This document shows positions 1 through 5,518 of a stretch of DNA of 5,518 nt, piece by piece (within the stretch, counting starts at the first letter, position 1; each line of letters starts with the position of its first letter). This DNA is from Woeseiaceae bacterium. GTDB lineage: Bacteria > Pseudomonadota > Gammaproteobacteria > Steroidobacterales > Woeseiaceae. The stretch covers positions 1 to 5,518 of the forward strand of contig JALHUQ010000442.1 in the NCBI GenBank assembly GCA_022866645.1, read 5' to 3'. Under the pieces are notes generated by a model. That model ran no database searches. It saw nothing but the letters and a program-made list of their open reading frames with translations, and was not told the DNA's origin. The position numbers and the translations under genes are program-made.

Positions 1-427
1 CCATGGACTGAAAGCAGCCATCGCGAGTGAGCCAGCGAGCCACGAGTTTCTCGCGCTGACAGCCGACGATACGGCACACGTCAATCCCGAGAGCGGTTTG
101 CTCGATATCGAGAGCATGCTGATGCGGGAAACAGAGAAAGTTCGTGATCGAATTAATATGGATATTGCCCTCAAGCGAATCAGTACGATCAACACGCCGA
201 TCTTCGTGCAAGGCCGTAACACCGATGAACTGCAGGGGATCTTCAAGGTCAGTTACGAACTGCTGCAAGAGTCGGGCAAGGAAGCCGAATGGAAAACCTA
301 CGAGCATGATGTCCATGGTTTTGTCTATGTGAAGCGCAATAAGGATGGCGTGTATGCGCCCGACCCGGTGCAGTTGGATGCGGTCAAGGACAGCATCGCG
401 TTTTTCGATAGATACATGAAGCAATAA
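1..427 (+). CDS. Alpha/beta-hydrolase (dienelactone hydrolase / S9 prolyl oligopeptidase-like), C-terminal part
   Basis: The open frame runs in from the left edge (first full codon at 2) and ends at TAA 425-427, leaving 141 residues. It shows the C-terminal half of an alpha/beta-hydrolase fold. The strand TPIFVQGRNTDELQG (residues 65-79) carries the expected catalytic Asp (D75, codon 224-226). YEHDVHGF (100-107) carries the catalytic His (H105, codon 314-316). A closing amphipathic helix ends in FFDRYMKQ. The opening HGLKAAIASEP resembles the strand after the nucleophile-elbow helix, so the GxSxG serine probably lies a few dozen residues beyond the edge. Family members are serine hydrolases that cleave esters, lactones or peptides; the substrate cannot be told from this part. 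A TTG at 98 is only an internal codon, because the frame stays open and conserved upstream of it. The MFS gene follows after 67 bp on the same strand, so co-transcription is possible. Confidence 0.82.
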   Translation, partial: HGLKAAIASEPASHEFLALTADDTAHVNPESGLLDIESMLMRETEKVRDRINMDIALKRISTINTPIFVQGRNTDELQGIFKVSYELLQESGKEAEWKTYEHDVHGFVYVKRNKDGVYAPDPVQLDAVKDSIAFFDRYMKQ

Positions 428-494
428 GCTCCGCCGGAGTGCAACACTGATTGAATCTGGCGCTGCGGTTAACTGACATTCAGAAACGGTATTT

Positions 495-1700
495 GTGGGC
501 ACGGGAGCAGTGACAGGACCAGCGCCGTCGCGATCAGTGTATCGACGCCTGCTGCTGCCGATTTACGTTCCGTCGCTGTTCAGTTCCATCAGTTTGCAGG
601 CCCTGCTGGTCCTCATTCCACTGTATGTGCTGAACCGGGGCGGGAGCGCATCGTCTGCGGCGCTGCTGATCGGTTTGCGCGGCTTCGGCATGCTGTCCTT
701 CGACCTGCCGGTTGGTATTTTGCTGGCTCGCCTGGGAGACAAGCCGGTCCTGCTGGGCGGACTTGCGGCAATGACGACGAGCACGGCAGCGTTCGCGTTT
801 TCCGACAGCTTCTGGGTATTGGGTGCTGCTGCATTTGTTTCGGGCGCGGGTTTTACCGCCTGGATGATAGGACGCCAGTCCTATATCACGGATACCAGCG
901 CCTTCGGCGAACGCGGACGCGCAATCTCGGCGATGTCCGGGATCATGCGCTTCGGCGGTCTCATCGGTCCTGTCGTAGGTGCCGTCGTGGCCCAGGCATT
1001 CGGCTTCGGCGTTGCGTTCATCGCTCTCGCCGTCAGCGCGGGCGTTGCAGGACTTATCGTGTCGGCATCCGCACATAACGTGCGACCTGAACGGCAGTCC
1101 GGCAAAGTGCACCTGTCCCGGATGCGGGAAATTGTTGTCGCGCATTCACGCGTCCTTGCCACGGGTGGAATCGCATCGCTCGGACTTCAACTCATGCGCT
1201 CGGGACGTATCCTGCTCATACCCCTGTTTGGCCATTTTCTGGGGCTGGACATAGCCGACATCGGCCTGATCGTTTCGCTGTCCGCTCTTGTCGATGCTGC
1301 GCTGTTTTTTCCCGTTGGGTTCATCATGGATCACTACGGACGCAAATGGGTGAGTGTTCCCTGCCTGGTGCTATCCGCATTGTCACTGGCCTTGTTGCCG
1401 CTGACTGAAGGTTATCAGTCGCTACTTGCAGTCGCGCTGTTGGCTGGGTTCGCAAACGGCCTCGGTTCGGGTTCGTTATTGACGCTCGGATCGGATCTTG
1501 CGCCAGCGAATGCCCGGCATGAGTTTCTTGGCATCTGGCGATTCATTGGTGACCTCGGTCATGCGGGAGGTCCAATGATGATTGGCGTGCTGATCGAATT
1601 GGCGACCCTTGGCGCGGCTGCAACAGCGACGGCCGGAATCGGGTTGATCAGTGCGGCGGTAATGTACTGGTTGGTCGACGAAACACTGAGCGGAGGGTAA
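495..1700 (+). CDS. MFS transporter (MFS_1 type, 12 predicted membrane helices)
   Basis: This 401-residue protein has a normal length for a 12-helix major facilitator and is hydrophobic throughout. I place helices at roughly 20-46, 54-80, 86-103, 106-127, 148-168, 171-192, 221-247, 253-278, 285-303, 307-331, 348-370 and 373-394. A basic cytoplasmic loop at about 193-220 separates the two halves. The loop 2-3 motif A is GILLARLGDKP (74-84), and its second-half copy is the more canonical GFIMDHYGRKW (275-285). A motif-C-like GGLIGPVVG (154-162) in helix 5 is typical of drug-exporter-like MFS proteins, and GDLGHAGGPMMIG (352-364) echoes it in helix 11. It probably exchanges a small solute for protons at the inner membrane; the substrate and direction are unknown. 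The start is uncertain: GTG 495 has no clear Shine-Dalgarno sequence, and GTG 510 and GTG 537 are in frame before helix 1. A TGA at 474-476 bounds the frame upstream. The gene converges with the GPH symporter. Confidence 0.85.
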   Translation: MGTGAVTGPAPSRSVYRRLLLPIYVPSLFSSISLQALLVLIPLYVLNRGGSASSAALLIGLRGFGMLSFDLPVGILLARLGDKPVLLGGLAAMTTSTAAFAFSDSFWVLGAAAFVSGAGFTAWMIGRQSYITDTSAFGERGRAISAMSGIMRFGGLIGPVVGAVVAQAFGFGVAFIALAVSAGVAGLIVSASAHNVRPERQSGKVHLSRMREIVVAHSRVLATGGIASLGLQLMRSGRILLIPLFGHFLGLDIADIGLIVSLSALVDAALFFPVGFIMDHYGRKWVSVPCLVLSALSLALLPLTEGYQSLLAVALLAGFANGLGSGSLLTLGSDLAPANARHEFLGIWRFIGDLGHAGGPMMIGVLIELATLGAAATATAGIGLISAAVMYWLVDETLSGG

Positions 1701-1754
1701 CCCCTTCAGTCGGACCCGACTCCGGCCAGGTGTGCCGATGCCGGCCGGGCGCGG
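1701..1754. other. Convergent spacer with GC-rich inverted repeats
   Basis: This spacer lies between the TAA of the MFS gene and the TAA of the opposing symporter. It holds AGTCG/CGACT (1708-1712 and 1717-1721, four-base loop) and CCGGCC/GGCCGG (1722-1727 and 1743-1748, fifteen-base loop). An alternative eight-pair stem with one wobble joins 1730-1737 to 1763-1770, inside the end of the symporter gene. Such stems could slow polymerase arriving from either side. No T-tract follows on either strand, so an intrinsic terminator is not demonstrated. Confidence 0.35.
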
Positions 1755-3089
1755 TTAGTTACCGGCACGCTCATCGATAACCCGGCGCAGTTCCTTTTGC
1801 CGCTCACGATCGATTGGATATTTCCACATCAGCAGGACTACGAGCACATAAGCGGCAATAGGCGTGAATACGATCAGGTAACGCACGTTGTCGATCATCG
1901 CCTGTGAGTTTTGCCCACCCGTCTTGGCATCGAATCCGAGCCAGGACAGCCCCATGTAAATTGCACTGGCCATGAAACCTGCCGCCAGCTTGCTGCTCAG
2001 TTGCAGCAGCGAATAGTACAAGCCCATACGCTCGGTACCACTCTCGGCCTGATCCTGATCGCAGACGTCCGCCATCATGGTGCGCGGCAGCAATTCGTGT
2101 GCCGAAGTAATTGCGCCGACAAACAAGAACGCCAAAGCGGTGAGCCATAGCCGTTCCGGCGGCAGAAAGAACAGCAACGCCGGTACCGCCATGCCATAGA
2201 GTACGGCCAGCTGCATGGTGGCATGCTTGGTGAAATGCTGGGCTAATTTGACCCAGACGGGTATGAATAGCATGCCGCCAACCATCAGAAAGAACAGGAT
2301 GAAGCCGGTGCGTTCGCCGAGCAGCAGTGTTGATGTGACGAAGAAAACAAACAGCGCCTGGACTACTGCGTAGGCGGCCGTGATGGCGGCGTTCGCTGCC
2401 AGCAGACGCAGCAGCGCCCAGTTACCGGCAACGATAGCCAGGGCACGTCGAAAGCCGATGTGTGCCGGCGGTGGCGCCTCGGGCTCGGCGAGACTGCGCA
2501 AGCAGGTAAACACAGCCACAGGTAACAGAATAATCAGCATCCAACCGACAGCAGCGACTTTTTCTGCGTGGGTTGGCGACCCGATTTGTTCCAGCACGGC
2601 TGGCGTTAGTGCGACCAGCATCATGCCGATCATCGCCGCCACCTGCAGCCAGCCGGTAATTTGTGTGCGTTGGTCGTAATCCGGCGAGAGTTCGAGCGCC
2701 CAAGCGGTGTGGCTTACAGTGGTCAACGTCCAGCCGACGTACACGACAATAAGCCAGCCGAAAAGGTAGTTTGCACCGACCTTGCCAGTCGGAATGAATA
2801 GCATATAGATCGCCAGCATGAGGATGAGCGTGCCGACGACCAGCCAGGGTCGTCGTCGACCCCAAGGAGTGCGATACCGGTCCGAGACCACACCAAATAT
2901 TGGGTCTGTTACAACGTCGAACATCTTTGTTGTAAAGAAAATACCAGCGATCGCTTTTGCATCCAGCCCCATCGTTATCGCGTACAGCGGCATCAGGAGG
3001 ATATATTTTGACTGCAGAAACGCGGCCAACGGCATAGCGGGGAATGAGAATCCCGCCATCGAGAGTTTGCTTGTCTTAAATAAAGTCAT
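1755..3089 (-). CDS. GPH-family (MFS_2, MelB-like) cation-coupled symporter
   Basis: This is a 444-residue inner-membrane protein, the usual length for glycoside-pentoside-hexuronide:cation symporters. The family signature is clear: MFDVVTDPIFGVVSDR (56-71) followed by TPWGRRRPW (74-82) in the first cytoplasmic loop. D58 and D62 (codons 2916-2918 and 2904-2906) match the Asp pair that forms the Na+/H+ site of MelB (D55, D59). DYDQRTQITGW (137-147) matches the conserved DxxxRT loop between helices 4 and 5. The second half keeps the family feature PRTMMADVCDQDQ (335-347). The MelB sugar-binding residues D19, D124 and R149 do not seem conserved (my alignment from memory), so the substrate need not be a glycoside. 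I chose ATG 3089 because AGGAAAG lies seven bases upstream; an in-frame TTG at 3107 would add only six residues. The gene begins 27 bp after the dehydrogenase stop, so it is probably co-transcribed and may import the substrate or product of that enzyme. Confidence 0.88.
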   Translation of the reverse strand: MTLFKTSKLSMAGFSFPAMPLAAFLQSKYILLMPLYAITMGLDAKAIAGIFFTTKMFDVVTDPIFGVVSDRYRTPWGRRRPWLVVGTLILMLAIYMLFIPTGKVGANYLFGWLIVVYVGWTLTTVSHTAWALELSPDYDQRTQITGWLQVAAMIGMMLVALTPAVLEQIGSPTHAEKVAAVGWMLIILLPVAVFTCLRSLAEPEAPPPAHIGFRRALAIVAGNWALLRLLAANAAITAAYAVVQALFVFFVTSTLLLGERTGFILFFLMVGGMLFIPVWVKLAQHFTKHATMQLAVLYGMAVPALLFFLPPERLWLTALAFLFVGAITSAHELLPRTMMADVCDQDQAESGTERMGLYYSLLQLSSKLAAGFMASAIYMGLSWLGFDAKTGGQNSQAMIDNVRYLIVFTPIAAYVLVVLLMWKYPIDRERQKELRRVIDERAGN

Positions 3090-3092
3090 TTT

Positions 3093-3099
3093 CTTTCCT
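3093..3099 (-). promoter_or_regulatory. Ribosome binding site of the GPH symporter
   Basis: On the minus strand AGGAAAG is followed by AAA and then ATG at 3089, with seven bases between the AGG core and the start codon. This decides for ATG 3089 over TTG 3107. A small imperfect stem (GTTT/AAAC, plus-strand 3100-3109) lies just upstream; it may be incidental. Confidence 0.65.
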
Positions 3100-3116
3100 G
3101 TTTCCAAACGGAGCTA

Positions 3117-5051
3117 TCAATGTCCCTTTTCCTTCAGCGCGAACGCGACTATGGCGTCGCCCTCTTCGGTGAAAGTCCGGCGGTTACCGCCGGCCGCAAT
3201 GACAACATACTGTTTACCCGCAGCCATGTACGTCATTGGCACGGCCATGCCCGCGTAAGGCAACTCCGCTTGCCACAATTCTTTGCCGCTGTTGACATCG
3301 AGAGCGCGAAATTTTTTGTCCATGGACGCTGCCATGAAGATGAGTCCGCCGCCCGTGACGATCGGGCCGCCGATGATGGCGGAGCCCCACGATTCCGGAA
3401 AAGTCATGCCGTAACGTTTAGTGCGGCCGAATGGTCGTTGCCAGCGGATCTTGCCGCTGTCCATATCGATCGCCGTAAGCGTTCCCCATGGCGGTGGCGT
3501 GCACGGCACTCCTGTCGGAGCCTCGAATACCCGGGTCAAACTGGAATACGGTGTTCCCGGCAGCGGATCGCCGTCACCACTTCTATAAACGCTACCCGGT
3601 ACCGCAGCACTGTCCTCGTCCGGCATTGGGGTGATGGCGCCGCCCGGATTCGGAATCAGCCAATGTTGTGTGCCGACGGTCATTGATTTGATGATGAGCA
3701 GATTCGACTCCGGATCGAATGCCGCGCCACCCCAGTTACCGCCTCCACCGAAACCCGGGAAATGCAGCGTCCCTTGCTCGCTGGGCGGAGTGAACATGCC
3801 TTCATAACGCAGTTCGTCAAATCGATCACGGCACCAGGAACGCCCCATGAATGTCATGCCGAACAGGTCGTCACGATTGAGCGTCGTACGCGTGAAAGGT
3901 TCCGGCAAGACCGGAAATGGCTGGGTCGCCGAGGTTTCTTCGCCTGCGATATCCGACTTTGGCACGGGCCGTTCCTCGATCGGGAACACCGGCGCACCAT
4001 CGTCGCGATCGAATACGAACACGAATCCCTGCTTGGTCTGCTGGATGGCGACCTCGCGCGTTTGCCCGTCTTTACTGATGCTCACCAGCAATGGATGGCC
4101 GGGCAGGTCGTAATCATAGAGGTCGTGGTGCACGATCTGGTAATGCCAGACGGGCTCGCCCGTTTTGGCTGAAAGGGCGACGGTCGCCGTGGCAAACGGG
4201 ATGTCGAACTTGCGCGTGGCACCGTAAAAATCCGATGACGGGCTGGTCGTTGGCAGGAATACGAGACCACGCTCCAGGTCGGCACTCAAACCCGACCAAA
4301 CGTTTGCCGCGCCGGTGTCATGCACATGTTCGGGCGGGATTGGATTGAATTCCCAGCGGAGTTCGCCAGTGCGCACGTCGAATGCACGCACGAAACCATC
4401 GCTGGCATCGACCGGGCTGTCTTCAACGCCGACTGCTGCAACCACGAGATCATCAATGACCAGAGGTCCGGAGGTCGTGTGACGAGGGCCGATGCCGTTG
4501 CCCTCGTAATCCCAGTGGCTGGCGTAGCCAGGATGTCCCTTGGCAGCGCCGAAGTCTTTGCAGGACTTTCCGGTGTCAGCGTCGATGGCGTAAACGTTGC
4601 CATTGATATCCGCTTTGAAAACCCGTCGCTCGCAGGGCACACCGGGTTGCGGTTCCGTCGCCTCCCAATAGGCGACGCTACGGCACCTGACCACCTGGCG
4701 CGGCTGTTCGATGAGACCTTCACCGCCCTCGTCCTTATGCGGATCGAAGCGCCAGCGCTCCACTCCCGTTACCGGATCGAGAGCGATGACCCGGTTCATC
4801 GGGGTGCAGTAGTACAGCGTATTGTTGGCATGAATAGGCGTTACTTCGTGCCAGGCCATATCGCCAGAGCGGTAGGTCCAGGCGACCTCAAGGCGATCGA
4901 CATTAGACCCCTTGATCTGATCGATGGCCGAGTACTGTCCGCCACCGGCCGCACCTCCAAAAGTAGGCCAGTCGGCGCTCGTTTGCGCCATTGCGGGAGA
5001 ACCCAGCGTACCGGTGATGATTAGCAAAACGACCCAACGCACGACTGCCAT
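3117..5051 (-). CDS. Secreted PQQ-dependent dehydrogenase (glucose/quinate dehydrogenase family, no membrane anchor)
   Basis: This 644-residue periplasmic quinoprotein would oxidise an alcohol, polyol or sugar with PQQ and a divalent metal. Residues 1-22 form a signal peptide: a short basic start, a hydrophobic VVLLIITGTLG core and an AMA|Q cleavage site. The mature part opens with DWPTFGGAAGGGQYSAIDQI (27-46), the usual beginning of the eight-bladed propeller. Blade motifs of the A-x-D-x-x-TG-x-x-x-W type recur near 89-103, 155, 223-235, 292-305, 527-541 and 583-597. HHDLYDYDLPGHP (308-320) corresponds to the catalytic-Asp segment of E. coli Gcd. K340 in QTKQGFVFVFDR fits its PQQ-contacting Lys493, and D313 lies 27 residues before it, the same spacing as Asp466-Lys493. 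TPPSEQGTLHFPG (421-433) and WGGAAFDP (440-447) are further family motifs. Gcd proteins are about 800 residues with an N-terminal five-helix anchor; here that anchor and any CXXCH haem site are absent. ATG 5051 is chosen for its GGAG and signal peptide; the frame is open back to 5228, overlapping the upstream gene. The exact substrate is unknown. Confidence 0.9.
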   Translation of the reverse strand: MAVVRWVVLLIITGTLGSPAMAQTSADWPTFGGAAGGGQYSAIDQIKGSNVDRLEVAWTYRSGDMAWHEVTPIHANNTLYYCTPMNRVIALDPVTGVERWRFDPHKDEGGEGLIEQPRQVVRCRSVAYWEATEPQPGVPCERRVFKADINGNVYAIDADTGKSCKDFGAAKGHPGYASHWDYEGNGIGPRHTTSGPLVIDDLVVAAVGVEDSPVDASDGFVRAFDVRTGELRWEFNPIPPEHVHDTGAANVWSGLSADLERGLVFLPTTSPSSDFYGATRKFDIPFATATVALSAKTGEPVWHYQIVHHDLYDYDLPGHPLLVSISKDGQTREVAIQQTKQGFVFVFDRDDGAPVFPIEERPVPKSDIAGEETSATQPFPVLPEPFTRTTLNRDDLFGMTFMGRSWCRDRFDELRYEGMFTPPSEQGTLHFPGFGGGGNWGGAAFDPESNLLIIKSMTVGTQHWLIPNPGGAITPMPDEDSAAVPGSVYRSGDGDPLPGTPYSSLTRVFEAPTGVPCTPPPWGTLTAIDMDSGKIRWQRPFGRTKRYGMTFPESWGSAIIGGPIVTGGGLIFMAASMDKKFRALDVNSGKELWQAELPYAGMAVPMTYMAAGKQYVVIAAGGNRRTFTEEGDAIVAFALKEKGH

Positions 5052-5059
5052 AACGACGA

Positions 5060-5066
5060 CTCCACC
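5060..5066 (-). promoter_or_regulatory. Ribosome binding site of the PQQ dehydrogenase
   Basis: The minus strand reads GGTGGAG, with eight bases between GGAG and ATG 5051. This and the signal peptide starting right there support 5051 over the in-frame ATG at 5084, which has no GGAG-like element at a useful distance. Confidence 0.6.
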
Positions 5067-5089
5067 ATTCAATATATTTTGCATTGCGG

Positions 5090-5518
5090 TCAGGCATGAC
5101 CTTCGTTGAGGCCGGGCAGTGACCACTCTTCCACTGCCATTGGCCCAAGTACCGGCTCGCCCAGTTCTGGCGTGGAAACGAGATAGAGACCCGTGTCCGA
5201 ACCGACCCAGATAAGTTTGCGGTCCCATTCAACGAAAACGATATCCACCGTGCGGTTGTAGCTGTTCCATACGTCCAGATCACCGCCCTGTGGTGGGATG
5301 AAGAACGCGGTGTTTCTGGGTTGCGCTGGGTCGCTCAGGTCAAAGCACTGCGCGCCCGCATTGAAATAGGAGTAGCAACTGAAATTCCGGTGTGGCTTAC
5401 CGGGCGCTTTCTGGTTCTGTGGCATGCGCGCGCCGAAACGACCGCGCTTGTCGCAGAAATCGCGATAGGGCGCTTCCGGCGGCGGCTGGGGGGTCGGCAA
5501 CTTGCCGATCACTTTGAG
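5090..5518 (-). CDS. LVIVD-repeat (beta-propeller) protein, C-terminal part
   Basis: The frame enters from the right edge and ends at TGA (5092-5090), leaving 142 residues of the C-terminus. A GTG at 5512 is probably just an internal Val, since the frame is open to the edge. YFNAGAQCFDLSDPAQPRNTAFFIPP (51-76) has the form of an LVIVD repeat: a short strand, then FDLSDP, then a strand ending in a proline pair. A similar strand, KLIWVGSDTGLYLVSTP (101-117), follows. LVIVD proteins are predicted envelope propellers related to COG5276 and have no established catalytic role; the signal peptide, if present, would lie outside the window. Cysteines stand at 22, 48 and 58 of the visible part. The dehydrogenase ATG begins 38 bp after this stop, suggesting one operon and a shared role in the periplasm. 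The family call rests on the repeat pattern and is moderately firm; the function is not known. Confidence 0.68.
   Translation of the reverse strand, partial: LKVIGKLPTPQPPPEAPYRDFCDKRGRFGARMPQNQKAPGKPHRNFSCYSYFNAGAQCFDLSDPAQPRNTAFFIPPQGGDLDVWNSYNRTVDIVFVEWDRKLIWVGSDTGLYLVSTPELGEPVLGPMAVEEWSLPGLNEGHA

Noticed and set aside
428..442. Small hairpin CTCC-GCC-GGAG after the hydrolase stop as a terminator
   Set aside because: Only four strong pairs with a three-base loop and no T-tract; too weak to call.
451..479. TTGAAT (451-456) and TGACAT (474-479) as a sigma-70 promoter for the MFS gene
   Set aside because: The -10 match is only three of six and the spacing (17) is the sole support; chance is likely.
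534..1145. Long minus-strand open frame (203 codons) opposite the MFS gene
   Set aside because: Its translation is rich in Arg, Gln and His with no recognisable motif, and it lies entirely opposite a well-supported membrane protein; a codon-bias shadow.
3120..3686. Plus-strand open frame of 188 codons opposite the dehydrogenase C-terminus
   Set aside because: The protein is low in hydrophobic pattern and high in Arg/His, as expected for an antisense shadow of a GC-rich gene.
4320..5024. Long plus-strand open frame (234 codons) opposite the dehydrogenase
   Set aside because: No family motif or ribosome binding site was seen, and the opposite strand carries clear quinoprotein motifs throughout.
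5052..5228. N-terminal extension of the dehydrogenase to an upstream start at 5228
   Set aside because: It would overlap the LVIVD gene by 139 bp, bury the signal peptide 59 residues inside, and has an Arg/Gly-rich composition unlike a real N-terminus.

Overview
The window carries two convergent gene groups and reads as chromosomal DNA of a fairly GC-rich proteobacterium. This inference rests on gene content (a periplasmic quinoprotein dehydrogenase, an LVIVD-repeat protein, an MFS_2/GPH symporter), dense packing and GTG/TTG start options. I would guess a gammaproteobacterium or a sphingomonad-like alphaproteobacterium, but the window has no rRNA or other marker to settle it. There are no tRNA genes, insertion sequences, CRISPR arrays or long repeats.

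Left half, plus strand: the C-terminal 141 codons of an alpha/beta-hydrolase of the dienelactone hydrolase/prolyl oligopeptidase type (1-427). Its catalytic Asp and His are visible and its nucleophile lies off the left edge. After 67 bp comes a complete 12-helix MFS_1-type transporter (495-1700).

Middle: a 54-bp spacer (1701-1754) between converging stop codons. It holds short GC-rich inverted repeats but no T-tract.

Right half, minus strand, read from right to left: the C-terminal part of an LVIVD-repeat beta-propeller protein (5518-5090), a secreted PQQ-dependent dehydrogenase of the glucose/quinate dehydrogenase family without the usual membrane anchor (5051-3117), and a GPH-family cation symporter (3089-1755). 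Gaps of 38 and 27 bp suggest one operon. For both complete genes I prefer a start downstream of the longest possible one, because a ribosome binding site (and a signal peptide for the dehydrogenase) supports it.

Working model (inference): the right-hand operon oxidises a polyol, sugar-like or cyclic alcohol substrate in the periplasm with PQQ, then imports the substrate or product with the symporter; the LVIVD protein is probably an envelope partner. The left-hand hydrolase and MFS carrier may belong to the same catabolic region, but nothing in the sequence proves it. The most interesting points are the unanchored, haem-free dehydrogenase paired with an LVIVD protein, and the residue changes in the dehydrogenase and symporter that suggest a substrate other than glucose or a galactoside.
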